A stretch of DNA of 64,000 nucleotides. Origin: Granulicella pectinivorans. GTDB lineage: Bacteria; Acidobacteriota; Terriglobia; Terriglobales; Acidobacteriaceae. The position numbers and the translations under genes were made by a program. Position 1 is the stretch's first letter. Every line of letters starts with the position of its first letter. The notes under the pieces were generated by a model. It was not told where the DNA came from. It saw nothing but the letters and a program-made list of their open reading frames with translations, and did no database searches. The DNA is taken from positions 806,001-870,000 of the forward strand of contig NZ_FOZL01000001.1 of the NCBI RefSeq assembly GCF_900114625.1, written 5' to 3'. Shown here piece after piece: positions 15,331 through 24,612 of this stretch.

Positions 15331-16104
15331 TTAGTGCAGGGGGTGACGGTTGATCAGATAAAGCAGCGGGAAGAGGAAGAGCCACACGATATCGACGAAG
15401 TGCCAGTAGAGGCCGAAGTTCTCGATCGGCGCGACATATCCCTCCGAGAATTCACCTTTCTGGGCCCTCACGATCAGCCAGACGAGGATGCCGATTCCGA
15501 GGATCATATGGAAGGCGTGCATGCCGGTCATGGCGAAGTAGAGGAAGAAGAAGAGTTGCGTGTGCTGCGCCATGTCTGGCGAGAGCGGCTCTTCCGTCGG
15601 CTTGCCGGTCTTCGCGTCGATCGGCGGATTGACGAACTCGGAGATACTGAAGCTGGCTCCGGGGACGTGATGCTTCTCGAACTTCTCGTGGTACTCAATA
15701 CCCTTGACGCCGAGAAAGACCAGGCCGAAGACGGTCGTCAGCACGAGCATCAGAACGAGGAAGCCCTTCTTACGGACTTCCGCGGCCCAAACGCCGAGCG
15801 CCATGCAGAAGCCCGAGGCAATGAGCATGACCGTGTTGAAGGCGCCGAGCGGCACCGAAAGCTGGTTGGAAGCCGCGGCAAACGCCGGGTAGTACCAGTT
15901 GCGGTACAGCAGGTAGGCGAAGAAGAGTCCGCCGAAGAACATGATTTCGGTGAGCAGGAAGAGCCACATGCCGAAGCTGCCGGCTTCTCGCTGCTGCTCT
16001 TCCGTCTCGAAGTGATGCCTGTGCTGCGGGAGAACCACATGCTCGTCGTGAGCGTGGTGGCCGTGCACGACTTCGGGGTGCGTGGTTGCGATCGTATTAG
16101 CCAA
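15331..16104 (-). CDS. coxC: Cytochrome c oxidase subunit III
   Basis: 257 residues with five predicted transmembrane helices. Subunit III motifs are WLFLLTEIMFFGGLFFAYLLYR in helix 1, GMHAFHMILGIGILVWL, and NFGLYWHFVDIVWLFLFPLLYL at the end. A longer insert between helices 3 and 4 (FVNPPIDAKTGKPTEEPL) is extramembrane. The N-terminus is His-rich. It overlaps the end of coxA by eight bases, so translation is coupled. It stabilises the oxidase core and the proton-uptake path. Confidence 0.9.
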   Translation of the reverse strand: MANTIATTHPEVVHGHHAHDEHVVLPQHRHHFETEEQQREAGSFGMWLFLLTEIMFFGGLFFAYLLYRNWYYPAFAAASNQLSVPLGAFNTVMLIASGFCMALGVWAAEVRKKGFLVLMLVLTTVFGLVFLGVKGIEYHEKFEKHHVPGASFSISEFVNPPIDAKTGKPTEEPLSPDMAQHTQLFFFLYFAMTGMHAFHMILGIGILVWLIVRAQKGEFSEGYVAPIENFGLYWHFVDIVWLFLFPLLYLINRHPLH

Positions 16105-17764
16105 CGGTCGTTACCTCTTGTTCCGTCTTGTGGGCAAGCCACTCGTAGTCGTACGCTTCATGATCCATGATGGGCGTAACGAGGAAGTTCTCGGTCAGCG
16201 GCGGGGACTGAATCTGCCATTCGAGACCAGTAGCCTGCCAGGGATTGTTGCCCGCGATCGCGCCATACTTGAGCGACCACGCGAGATAGATCATGGGCAG
16301 CATGTATCCGACACCCAGCACGGTGGCACCGGCCGTCGAAAGAACGTTGAGTACCTGGAATTCCGGCGGATACGCGTGGTAGCGGCGCGGCATGCCGAGG
16401 TAGCCGAGGATGAACTGCGGAAGGAAAGTAAGGTTGAAGCCGATGAAGGTGACGACTGCAGCCAGCTTCGAGAGCGACTCGGGGTACATGCGGCCCGTCA
16501 TCTTCGGCCACCAGAAGTGGATGCCGGCGAGGAACGCCATAAGCATACCGCCCACCATGACGAAGTGGAAGTGCGCCACGATGAAGTAGGTCTCGGTGAG
16601 ATGGATATCCATACCGAGCGATCCGAGGAAGACGCCCGTAAGCCCACCGATGGTGAACAGACCCATGAAACCGAAGGCGTACAGCATCGGGGTCTCAAAG
16701 GTGAGCGAGCCCTTCTGGAGGGTGAACGCCCAATTGAAGATCTTGATGGCGGAGGGTACCGCGACCAGCATCGTCAGCAATGAGAAAACCAGCGCCGAAT
16801 AGTTGGACACACCCATGATGAACATATGGTGAGCCCAGACGAAGAAGCCGAAGAGCGCGATCGCAACCGACGAGAAGGCGACGGCGGTGTATCCGAAGAC
16901 GCGCTTACGACTGAAGGTCGAGATGACCTCGGAGATCACACCCATGCCCGGGAGAATCATGATGTACACGGCCGGGTGAGAGTAAAACCAGAAGAGATGC
17001 TGGAAGAGGAGGGGATCGCCTCCCTTCGTGGGGTCGAAGACGCCGATACCAATGGTGCGCTCGAGAGCGACCAGGACGATCGCGATGGCAAGCACCGGGG
17101 TACCGAGCACCATCAGGATCGAAGCAGCGTAGTTGGACCAGACGAACAGGGGCATGCGAAACCAGGTCATCCCGGGAGCGCGCATGCGATGAATGGTCAC
17201 GATAAAGTTCAGCCCGGTGAAGATGGAGCTAAAGCCGGCGATGAAGATCGCTGTCGCGGCGGTGAGGACGTGGGTGTTCAGATAGTGGGTCGAGAGCGGC
17301 GTGGTGAAGGTCCAGCCGGTATCGACGCCGCCAAGCACCAATGCCGCGAGGGTGAGCGTTCCACCTGCGAGGTAGAGGTACCAGCTCAGCAGATTGATCT
17401 TGGGGAACGCCAGATCCTTCGCGCCAAGCATGATCGGGATCAGGAAGTTGCCCAACGTTGCCGGGACCGAAGGCACCAGGAACAGGAAGATCATGACGAT
17501 GCCATGCATCGTGAAGAACTTGTTATAGGTGTCGGACGCGACCAGGTCAGGCTGAGGGGTGAGCAGCTCCAAACGGATGAGGCCTGCGAAGGCTCCGCCG
17601 ATGAAGAAGAAGAAGGTGATCGAGACGAGGTACAGCATCGCGATGCGCTTATGGTCGCCCGTAAGCAGCCAGCTGAGGATGCCGTGCTCCGCGTTGATGT
17701 AGTTTTTCTTCGGAATGGTCGCTGTGGCCTGGTCCGGAAGATTCAGAATCGTTGATGTACTCAT
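16097..17764 (-). CDS. coxA: Cytochrome c oxidase subunit I, A2-type
   Basis: 555 residues, twelve transmembrane helices. Metal ligands are visible: H87 (TMHG, low-spin heme), H263 with Y267 in YSHPAVY (CuB and its crosslinked Tyr), H312/H313 (AHHMFIMG) and H398/H400 (VAHFHFVM). The A1-type Glu of HPEVY is replaced by Ala and the block reads YSHPAVY. This is the A2 signature (YSHPxVY), in which Tyr and Ser take over the proton path, as in thermus/rhodothermus caa3 oxidases. The start overlaps the coxB stop (TAATG). It reduces O2 to water with proton pumping. Confidence 0.94.
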   Translation of the reverse strand: MSTSTILNLPDQATATIPKKNYINAEHGILSWLLTGDHKRIAMLYLVSITFFFFIGGAFAGLIRLELLTPQPDLVASDTYNKFFTMHGIVMIFLFLVPSVPATLGNFLIPIMLGAKDLAFPKINLLSWYLYLAGGTLTLAALVLGGVDTGWTFTTPLSTHYLNTHVLTAATAIFIAGFSSIFTGLNFIVTIHRMRAPGMTWFRMPLFVWSNYAASILMVLGTPVLAIAIVLVALERTIGIGVFDPTKGGDPLLFQHLFWFYSHPAVYIMILPGMGVISEVISTFSRKRVFGYTAVAFSSVAIALFGFFVWAHHMFIMGVSNYSALVFSLLTMLVAVPSAIKIFNWAFTLQKGSLTFETPMLYAFGFMGLFTIGGLTGVFLGSLGMDIHLTETYFIVAHFHFVMVGGMLMAFLAGIHFWWPKMTGRMYPESLSKLAAVVTFIGFNLTFLPQFILGYLGMPRRYHAYPPEFQVLNVLSTAGATVLGVGYMLPMIYLAWSLKYGAIAGNNPWQATGLEWQIQSPPLTENFLVTPIMDHEAYDYEWLAHKTEQEVTTVG

Positions 17765-18804
17765 TACTTCACCATCCCCGGCGCCGCAGGCGTCGTTTGA
17801 TCGGACTGTGATGTGACCAGCGTCTGCTGGACACGGTAGTTATTGGGCATCGTCTTGATAAATTCAACCAGATCGATCAGGCCGTCTTCGCTGATCTGTC
17901 CCTGATAGGTCGGCATGATGGGCGCAAAGCCCGCCGTCACATGCTGCGATGGATTCAGGATCGCATCGCGCAGGTACGCGTCGTTGACGAGTACCTGGGA
18001 ACCGTTGGTCAGGGTCAGCTTCGAGCCATAGACGCCGGCAAGGTTCGGACCGCGGGCAGCGGCCGTGCCGGAGTGACAGGCGTTGCAGCCCATGGAGGCA
18101 AAGAGTCGCTCGCCGTTCTGCGCCAGCGACATGCCGCTGGTCGACTCCTTGGTCCACTTGTCGTAGTCGTCCGGCGTGAGCACGGTGACTTCGCCGATCA
18201 TCCCGGAGTGCTGCGTGCCGCAGTACTGGGTGCAGAAGATGTGATAGGTGCCGGGGGTGGTGGCCTCGAACCAGACGGTCGAGTAGCGGCCCGGGATCAC
18301 CTCACGCTTTACGCGGAAGTCGGGAATCGAGAAGCTATGAAAGACGTCCTGCGAGATCATGGTGAGCTGCACCGGCTTGCCGGTGGGCACATGGAGCGCA
18401 TTGATCTCGTGCTGACCGCCGGGATGCTCGGCCTTCCACATCCACTGTTTGCCGACGACATAGATGTTCATCGCGTTGACCGGCGGGCTGTAAATGCGGA
18501 AGTACAGGAGCGCGCCCCAGACGAAGCAGACCAGGAAGATGGCCAGCGGGATGATCGTCCACGTCGCTTCGAGCAGCGTCGAGCCCTCAATGTGGGTCGC
18601 GACCGGATTCTTCTCCTTGCGATACATGAGCGAGAACGCGAGCAGCAGCGCACCGACCAAGATCACGCCGACGACGGTCATCGCAAGCAGGAAGAAGTAC
18701 AGCGCGTCCATCCACGGAGCGATGGTGGATGCCTCAGCCGGGAAGAGCGCTGAAGCGTGGAGCCATTTCACCAGAAATTGCCACAAGACTGGACTGATAT
18801 GCAT
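17764..18804 (-). CDS. coxB: Cytochrome c oxidase subunit II with fused cytochrome c domain
   Basis: 346 residues. Two N-terminal transmembrane helices (about 35-60 and 80-100) precede a cupredoxin domain with the CuA ligands in HSFSIPDF and CTQYCGTQHSGM. The C-terminal domain has one heme c site (GCNACHS, about 240) and a possible Met ligand in APIMPTYQG. This is the caa3 architecture, where the fused heme feeds CuA directly. It lies two bases after the SCO1-like gene, which probably supplies copper to this CuA site. Confidence 0.93.
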   Translation of the reverse strand: MHISPVLWQFLVKWLHASALFPAEASTIAPWMDALYFFLLAMTVVGVILVGALLLAFSLMYRKEKNPVATHIEGSTLLEATWTIIPLAIFLVCFVWGALLYFRIYSPPVNAMNIYVVGKQWMWKAEHPGGQHEINALHVPTGKPVQLTMISQDVFHSFSIPDFRVKREVIPGRYSTVWFEATTPGTYHIFCTQYCGTQHSGMIGEVTVLTPDDYDKWTKESTSGMSLAQNGERLFASMGCNACHSGTAAARGPNLAGVYGSKLTLTNGSQVLVNDAYLRDAILNPSQHVTAGFAPIMPTYQGQISEDGLIDLVEFIKTMPNNYRVQQTLVTSQSDQTTPAAPGMVK

Positions 18805-18806
18805 CG

Positions 18807-19748
18807 TTACCCTTTATCCGTTGAATCTCTTGTCAGGTCGTGGTCGCGCCCAAGCTTCAAATCCCGCCGAAACATCAGGAAGATAAAACCGCCGAGTCCA
18901 GCCACGGTCACCATGCCACCGAGCTGCACCACCCGCGCCACGATCAGCGAGTGTTTATTGATGGATGGATCGTAGTGGTAGCAGTACGTCAGAATGTTCG
19001 CAACAGGGGACCCGATCTTGTTGTTGGAGGCCTCGATGAGCCCCAGCAGAACATCCTTCGGCGAATACTCCACTCCGAGGTAGTACTGCGCGACCTTGCC
19101 GCTGGTCGTTACCACTTCCAAAGAACTTGCATGCGCATACTGCGTCAACTTGCCGTCCGGTCCGGGAACGCGAACGTAGCCGAATCCAATGGCCGATGAG
19201 ACCGCCTCGATTGCCGGTGTCTGTCCGGTGAGGAAGTGCCAGCCGGCAGCGGTCTCCGGGTGGCCGTAGCGCTTCAAGTAGAACTCTTTCTTCTTCGCTG
19301 CCAGCGCGGGCGTCTCAGTCGGATCGATGCTGATGACGATTACGTCGAAGTCCTTACCAGGAACAAGATGAACCATCTCGAGCGAACTCGTGAGGCCATC
19401 CAACTCTTCCGAGCAAAGCATGGGGCAGTTGTAGTACACCAGCGAGACCAGGGCAGGATGCTTCCCGAAGTAGTCGCCTATCTCAACCTGCTTGCCAGTC
19501 TCGTCGACGAACTTCGCGTCGAGGGGAAGCTGCTGATTGAGATGCTGCTGTACGCCGACCTTCTGCAGCACATTGGGCAACTGGTCGCCCTGATTCTCAC
19601 CAGCCTGCTTGTCGCCGTACGAAGCGACCTGTGCCGTAAGGTACAGGGGAGCCGATAATGCGAAGGCAAACGCCGCAAGCAGCGCGGCACCACGCACGAC
19701 GGAGAACCGCCTTGCACTGCCGCTCCGAATTGTGGTCGTCTTCTTCAT
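18807..19748 (-). CDS. SCO1/SenC-family copper chaperone, membrane anchored
   Basis: 313 residues. Signal peptide (RGAALLAAFAFALSAPLYLTAQ), then a thioredoxin-like SCO domain with the copper ligands CPMLC (YYNCPMLCSEE, about 128-132) and a later His in QYAHASSLEVV. Unlike minimal SCO proteins there is an extra C-terminal part with a transmembrane helix (GGMVTVAGLGGFIFLMF), so it may be tethered at both ends. It lies directly upstream of coxB, as expected for a CuA assembly factor. Confidence 0.87.
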   Translation of the reverse strand: MKKTTTIRSGSARRFSVVRGAALLAAFAFALSAPLYLTAQVASYGDKQAGENQGDQLPNVLQKVGVQQHLNQQLPLDAKFVDETGKQVEIGDYFGKHPALVSLVYYNCPMLCSEELDGLTSSLEMVHLVPGKDFDVIVISIDPTETPALAAKKKEFYLKRYGHPETAAGWHFLTGQTPAIEAVSSAIGFGYVRVPGPDGKLTQYAHASSLEVVTTSGKVAQYYLGVEYSPKDVLLGLIEASNNKIGSPVANILTYCYHYDPSINKHSLIVARVVQLGGMVTVAGLGGFIFLMFRRDLKLGRDHDLTRDSTDKG

Positions 19749-19793
19749 TGCTTGTCCCTGTCTTCCAGTCCTGCCGGTTCGAAACTCGATTAC

Positions 19794-20483
19794 TTACTTT
19801 TGTGGAACCAGAGCCGCGTGCTGCTCGCCTTCAGCCTTGGTGTAGCTGAGCTTCTGCTCACGCGTCTCGATCGTATCCAACTCGTAGCCGGTGCGAGCAA
19901 AGCCTGTAGTCAGCGGCGCATGCACGACGGGTTCGGCGTCACCGACCATGAGAACCTTTGGCCCGGTGCTTGCAGCCACAGGAAGCCCACGCTGGACGAT
20001 CAGCTCCATGGCGCGATCGATAGGGATCCGGACTGCATCGGGCTGGCCATCGATCGTGCTGTAGTGGTCGAGCAGAAGATCCTCGCGCGCGTGAAGGTCG
20101 GCGGTGGACTGGTTGCCGTCATCCGTATCCAGGCGCGGCGTCGGGAAGACGGCCGTCATATGGGCGAGGTCCTTCTGATCGATCTCGGGATTGCTGGTCA
20201 GATTCTCCCGGTGACGATCGGCAATCGCCGAAGCACCCGAGGCCACCTGCCACTTGTTCGCCTTGCCATCCTGGTCGATCCAGAGGCTGTTGATGCCGCG
20301 GCCCATGATAAAGCAGAAGCCGAAGAAGACGAAGACGAATCCGAGCAGACCGGCGAGGAAGACGACTACGCCGCTCACATTGACGTCGGTCAGCTCGTAG
20401 CCGGGGTTCCCCTCCTGCAGGTCCGATGCCGGCTTGGTGTTGCCTACGGCTTCTTTGCCGAGATCGTGGTTATCAGTGGGCAT
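19794..20483 (-). CDS. Single-pass membrane protein of the act-cox operon, function unknown
   Basis: 229 residues. Polar N-terminus, one strong transmembrane helix at about 38-61 (GVVVFLAGLLGFVFVFFGFCFIMG), then a hydrophilic, probably periplasmic domain with VRIPIDRAMELIVQRGLPV and no heme or metal motif. It overlaps the end of actF by 11 bases and precedes the SCO1-like gene. The position fits an accessory subunit bridging alternative complex III and the oxidase, or an assembly factor; this is inference from context only. Confidence 0.7.
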   Translation of the reverse strand: MPTDNHDLGKEAVGNTKPASDLQEGNPGYELTDVNVSGVVVFLAGLLGFVFVFFGFCFIMGRGINSLWIDQDGKANKWQVASGASAIADRHRENLTSNPEIDQKDLAHMTAVFPTPRLDTDDGNQSTADLHAREDLLLDHYSTIDGQPDAVRIPIDRAMELIVQRGLPVAASTGPKVLMVGDAEPVVHAPLTTGFARTGYELDTIETREQKLSYTKAEGEQHAALVPQK

Positions 20484-21816
20484 GTTCAGCCTCCAACAGC
20501 TCCTCGAGGTGAGGATCGTTCACGTTGACCAGCGGACGGCTGTTCAACTGGTGCAGATAGTAAGCGCCCCAGGCTGCGACGACAGCGACCGGAACCGTAA
20601 TATAAGCCAGAATCCCGAAGTTGCCAGCGAGATGCAGGTTGCCGGCGGCATCCTTGAAGTTCGGCTCGATGATCCAGAACATATCGATGAAGCGAGCGAG
20701 GATCATGAAGATCGCCAACGCCTTGAGACGGCCCTTGTCGCGCTTCAGATTCCGGGAGAGCAGCAAGCAGAATGGAATCAGCCAGTGGCAGACAAAGTCC
20801 AGCGTGCAGATTGTCCACCAGCCGCCATGGATGCGATTCAGGTACCAGGGAATCTCGTCCGGTACGTTGCCCGACCAGATGATGAGGAACTCAGCAAAGG
20901 TCAGGTAGATGTTGAGCATAGTGAAGGCGAAGGCAAGCTTGCCGAGGTCATGCTGCTCGGTGGTGCGGAGGAGCGTCTTGATGGGCTCGACCTTCGAGAG
21001 CGAGATGACCGTGATGAGCGAGAGTGCGAACACTCCATACCCCTGACCGACGAGGAACTTCAAGCCCCACATCGACGAGTACCAGGTCACGTCGAGCGAC
21101 ATCACCCAGAGCAGAATAACGTCCGTCATCAGCACGACATACAGGAAGATGCCAGGCCCACTGAGATTTTCGAACTTGGTGCGCCACCGGTCGAAGCTGG
21201 GTTCGGTTCCTGCTGCGGGATCAGCATCGCGCTCGAGCGACCACTTGTTCAGCAAGTAGGTGAAGAGCAACAGGATGGCGAAAACCACAAGGGACTGAAT
21301 CATGAAGGCACTCGGGCTGAACATCGCTCGCTTCGCGATCATGGTCAGCTCCTGCTCCTTGCCGATCAGACCGAGGTCAAGCGCCTGCTTGGCTGCCTCG
21401 TTGGTCGGGTACCGCGCCCACATATAAAGATGCTTCGTGAAGACAGCGATCGCGAGCGGGATCCACATGAGGAAGACCAGGGGGAAGGTCCGGCTCATCG
21501 CTTCGAGAGGCCTGCGCAGCAGAAGGCCCCACTTACCGCCCGAGACATACTGCAGCATCAGGAGGACAAGACCGCCGCCGGCGAAGCCGAAGGAGAGGAT
21601 GAAGCCCATGAGGTAGGCCCGCAGGATGTGGCTCGCGCCGCCGGGGACCAGCAGAAAGACGAGGCTCAGCAACGCCGCGACCACCGCCACGATGACCGAC
21701 TTGGTCCGCCAGCCGGAGATGAGATCCGGAGAGTTCAGCACCGTCGGCATGGTGCGTGGGCCGTGTTGGGCTGCGTGGTGCCCGTGTTCCCCGTGTTGTT
21801 CGTGTCCAGATGCCAT
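20473..21816 (-). CDS. actF: Alternative complex III subunit ActF (NrfD-like quinol-binding membrane subunit)
   Basis: 447 residues with about ten transmembrane helices and a His-rich N-terminus (HEQHGEHGHHAAQHG). It belongs to the NrfD/PsrC-like integral membrane family, paralogous to ActC. Typical ActF features are the LTLDFVCHWLIPFCLLLSR-like helix and a C-terminal His-containing tail. It lies 42 bases after actE. With ActC it forms the quinol-oxidising membrane part of the complex. Confidence 0.86.
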   Translation of the reverse strand: MASGHEQHGEHGHHAAQHGPRTMPTVLNSPDLISGWRTKSVIVAVVAALLSLVFLLVPGGASHILRAYLMGFILSFGFAGGGLVLLMLQYVSGGKWGLLLRRPLEAMSRTFPLVFLMWIPLAIAVFTKHLYMWARYPTNEAAKQALDLGLIGKEQELTMIAKRAMFSPSAFMIQSLVVFAILLLFTYLLNKWSLERDADPAAGTEPSFDRWRTKFENLSGPGIFLYVVLMTDVILLWVMSLDVTWYSSMWGLKFLVGQGYGVFALSLITVISLSKVEPIKTLLRTTEQHDLGKLAFAFTMLNIYLTFAEFLIIWSGNVPDEIPWYLNRIHGGWWTICTLDFVCHWLIPFCLLLSRNLKRDKGRLKALAIFMILARFIDMFWIIEPNFKDAAGNLHLAGNFGILAYITVPVAVVAAWGAYYLHQLNSRPLVNVNDPHLEELLEAEHAH

Positions 21817-21858
21817 GTGTTCAAGCCTTCGTTCGAAAATCGCGAATCGTTCGTTCCG

Positions 21859-22635
21859 TTACTGCTGTGCGGCAACCGCGGGGGCTGCAGCCGGTGCGGG
21901 CCTGGTGGCCGGCTTCGGAGTGGCGGATGTGGTACTAGCTCCCTGTCCGGGGATTCCGTTGTCCTGATTATTCGGTGTGCCGTAGACGGCCGTCGAGGGG
22001 AGACCCCAATCTTCCGCGAATCCCTCCGGGAAACCCTCATCGGTGGAGATCTTGCCAAGCGGCTCGACCTTCGCGCCAACAGCGACATCGCTGGGCTTGG
22101 CGTTCTGGCTCAGCTGCAGTGCCTTGATGTAGGCGACGACTGCCCAGCGGTCCGCGGGAGTCAACTGCGCCGAGTAGTCGGGCATGGCGCCGTAGCCGTT
22201 GGTCATGACGTCGAAGAAGTGACCGAGGGGCATAGCCTCCATGCGGGCGGTGTGAAAGTTACCGGCCGGACGGTAGCCGCGCTGCACGATCATACCGGCA
22301 CCGTTGCCTACACGGGAGTGGCAGGGCGTGCAGTACACGTTGTACCGCTCCTGGCCGCGTGCGATGAGCTCAGTGGTGACCGGGAAGGGAAGCGCATTGC
22401 CTTCCTTGCCGTCGACCATGCCGGTATAGAAGTAGGTATCTGCGTGGAGCTGACCGCGAGCGACGGTATTCTCGACCTGAGGACGTGCCGAGCGGCCATC
22501 GGCAAAGAACGATGTGCCCCGCTGCGGGACGAACTTAGGCTGGTCGTGCATGTCCTGGCGGCAGCCCACGCTGAACAACAGCGCGGAGCCTGCGATCGCG
22601 GCCAGAAGATGGCGGGTAATGCGTTCGGTCCTAAT
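21859..22635 (-). CDS. actE: Alternative complex III subunit ActE, monoheme cytochrome c lipoprotein, probable ATT start
   Basis: 258 residues if translation starts at ATT (22633-22635). From there the protein begins RTERITRHLLAAIAGSALLFSVGC, a classic lipoprotein signal with the lipobox Cys. GGAGG lies six bases upstream of the ATT, and the start overlaps the actD stop. No ATG, GTG or TTG exists in frame before the lipobox; the first candidate, TTG at 22578, would remove the signal a periplasmic cytochrome needs. One heme c site is present (CTPCHSRVGNGAGM, Met in the AMPLGHFF or GAMPDY part). The C-terminus is Ala/Pro-rich. Confidence 0.85.
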   Translation of the reverse strand: MRTERITRHLLAAIAGSALLFSVGCRQDMHDQPKFVPQRGTSFFADGRSARPQVENTVARGQLHADTYFYTGMVDGKEGNALPFPVTTELIARGQERYNVYCTPCHSRVGNGAGMIVQRGYRPAGNFHTARMEAMPLGHFFDVMTNGYGAMPDYSAQLTPADRWAVVAYIKALQLSQNAKPSDVAVGAKVEPLGKISTDEGFPEGFAEDWGLPSTAVYGTPNNQDNGIPGQGASTTSATPKPATRPAPAAAPAVAAQQ

Positions 22636-23173
22636 GATCCACCTCCACGACCGAAACCGGTGCGTAGCTTTCGAGCAGCGCGCGCGTATCGGTCAGCGAA
22701 AACTTCGGGTCAGCCGCTTCAAGACACAGGAAGAACTTGTCCGTGGTTGCGCCGTTGCGGAAGTTGGGCGCGTTGAAGACGGGGTGGTAGAGCTGCGGCA
22801 TGCCGTTCAGAGCGATCATGCCGAACGCCGCCGAGAGGCCTGCGAACAGAATCGTCCACTCGTAGGCGGGGATGATGAACGCCGGCCATGAGAACAAGGG
22901 GCGTCCCGCGATGTTCAGCGGATAGCCATAGACCGAGATCCAGGTCTCCATGAGGAATGCGGTGGTGACACCCATGATGCCGCCAAGCAGGCAGACCAGG
23001 GGAACGCGCGTCTTATGGAAATCGAGAGCCTCTGCCGCTTCCTCAACCGGGTAGGGCGTGTAGCACTCCATGCGGCGGAAGCCTGCCTTGCGCGCCTGTT
23101 CGGTCGCGTAAACCAGCTCCGACGGAGTATTGAATTCGGCGAGCAATCCGTAGATACCTTCGCGAATGGGCAT
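22631..23173 (-). CDS. actD: Alternative complex III subunit ActD (DUF3341)
   Basis: 180 residues. Begins with a soluble part (YGLLAEFNTPSELVYATEQARKAGFRRMECYTPYPVEE), followed by two transmembrane helices (about 58-80 and 105-125) and a short C-terminal domain, the usual DUF3341 layout. TAATG overlap with actC upstream and a shared TAG/ATT junction with actE downstream show tight translational coupling. Structural subunit without cofactors. Confidence 0.9.
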   Translation of the reverse strand: MPIREGIYGLLAEFNTPSELVYATEQARKAGFRRMECYTPYPVEEAAEALDFHKTRVPLVCLLGGIMGVTTAFLMETWISVYGYPLNIAGRPLFSWPAFIIPAYEWTILFAGLSAAFGMIALNGMPQLYHPVFNAPNFRNGATTDKFFLCLEAADPKFSLTDTRALLESYAPVSVVEVDH

Positions 23174-24612
23174 TAGACGGCCTCCTCAACAACGGTCTCG
23201 GCATTGTGACCGCCACGGGTAACCTTCGTCTGCGGAAGCATCATCTTGATCTCGGACATCGGGATCATGGGGAGGAAGCGCGCAAACAAGAGGAACAAGA
23301 AGGTGAACAGACCCCAGGTTCCGATAAAGATCATGTAGTCCCACTTCGTCGCGCGGTAGGTACCCCAGCTCGACGGCAGGTAATCGCGGTAGAGGCTGGT
23401 GACGACGATGACGAAGCGCTCGAACCACATACCGATGTTGACGATGAAGGAGAGCACGAACAGGTAACCGACATTGACACGAAGCTTGCGGGACCAGAGC
23501 GTGGTCAGCGGGATCGCGATGTTGGTCAGGATCAGCATCCAGTACGCCCAGCCCATGGGGCCAAACATACGGTTCCACATCATGAAGAACTCCCAGTGCG
23601 AGGCCGAGAACCACGCCATGAAGACTTCCATGCCGTATCCGTAGGCGACGATCAGGCCGGTGCCGAGCATGACCTTCGCCATGTTGTCGAGGTGCCGCAG
23701 GGTGACCAGGTCTTCAAGGTGGTAGAACTTGCGGATCGGAATGGCCAGCGTGAGCACCATGGCGAATCCGGAGTAGATAGCACCCGCGACAAAGTAGGGC
23801 GGGAAGATCGTGGTATGCCATCCGGCCAGGGCCGCGACCGCGAAGTCGAAGCTGATGACGGTGTGCACCGACAGCACGAGCGGCGTGGAGAGACCGGCGA
23901 GAAGAAGCGAAGCCGTCTCGTACCGAATCCAGTGACGGGTGGAACCGCGCCATCCGAGCGACAAGATGCCATACATCGTCTTCGCAAAAGGCAGGGTAGC
24001 CCGGTCGCGGAGTGTTCCGAAGTCAGGGATCATGCCGATGTACCAGAACACGATGGAGATCGTCGCGTAGGTCGAAACGGCAAAGACGTCCCAGCAGAGC
24101 GGCGACCGGAACTGCGGCCACACATTCATTGTGTTCGGATACGGGAAGAGCCAGTAGCTGACCCACGGGCGACCGACGTGGATGAGCGGGAACATACCCG
24201 CGCAGACCACGGCGAAGATGGTCATGGCTTCGGCGAATCGATTGATCGAGTTACGCCATGTCTGCTTGAAGAGCAGGAGGATGGCGGAGATCAGCGTGCC
24301 GGCGTGGCCGATACCGATCCACCAGACGAAGTTGATGATCGCGAATCCCCAGGCTCCGGGAATCGTGACACCCCAGATACCGATGCCCTTGAGCACCAGC
24401 CAGGTGATGCCGACGAGCACGCCCTGGGCGATCGCGGCCGCAACGATGAGCCCGAAGAACCAGGCCAGCGGTGTATTGCCCGTCAGTACGATCCCGCCGA
24501 TCTTCTGCGTGACCGACTTGAAGTTGTGGCCCGGGGCGATGACCGCGTACTCACCGGTACGCGGGTCGATCATCGGGTCAACGACCGGGTTGATTGGTCC
24601 TTTGGTCGCCAT
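23173..24612 (-). CDS. actC: Alternative complex III subunit ActC (NrfD-type)
   Basis: 479 residues with ten predicted transmembrane helices. NrfD/PsrC family, conserved blocks such as FVWWIGIGHAGTLISAILLL, the RPWVSYWLFPYPN loop and FYHLEDLVTLRHLDNMAKVML. It binds quinol near the iron-sulfur subunit ActB. The start codon follows the actB stop immediately, and the stop overlaps actD. One of two NrfD paralogs in the operon. Confidence 0.92.
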   Translation of the reverse strand: MATKGPINPVVDPMIDPRTGEYAVIAPGHNFKSVTQKIGGIVLTGNTPLAWFFGLIVAAAIAQGVLVGITWLVLKGIGIWGVTIPGAWGFAIINFVWWIGIGHAGTLISAILLLFKQTWRNSINRFAEAMTIFAVVCAGMFPLIHVGRPWVSYWLFPYPNTMNVWPQFRSPLCWDVFAVSTYATISIVFWYIGMIPDFGTLRDRATLPFAKTMYGILSLGWRGSTRHWIRYETASLLLAGLSTPLVLSVHTVISFDFAVAALAGWHTTIFPPYFVAGAIYSGFAMVLTLAIPIRKFYHLEDLVTLRHLDNMAKVMLGTGLIVAYGYGMEVFMAWFSASHWEFFMMWNRMFGPMGWAYWMLILTNIAIPLTTLWSRKLRVNVGYLFVLSFIVNIGMWFERFVIVVTSLYRDYLPSSWGTYRATKWDYMIFIGTWGLFTFLFLLFARFLPMIPMSEIKMMLPQTKVTRGGHNAETVVEEAV

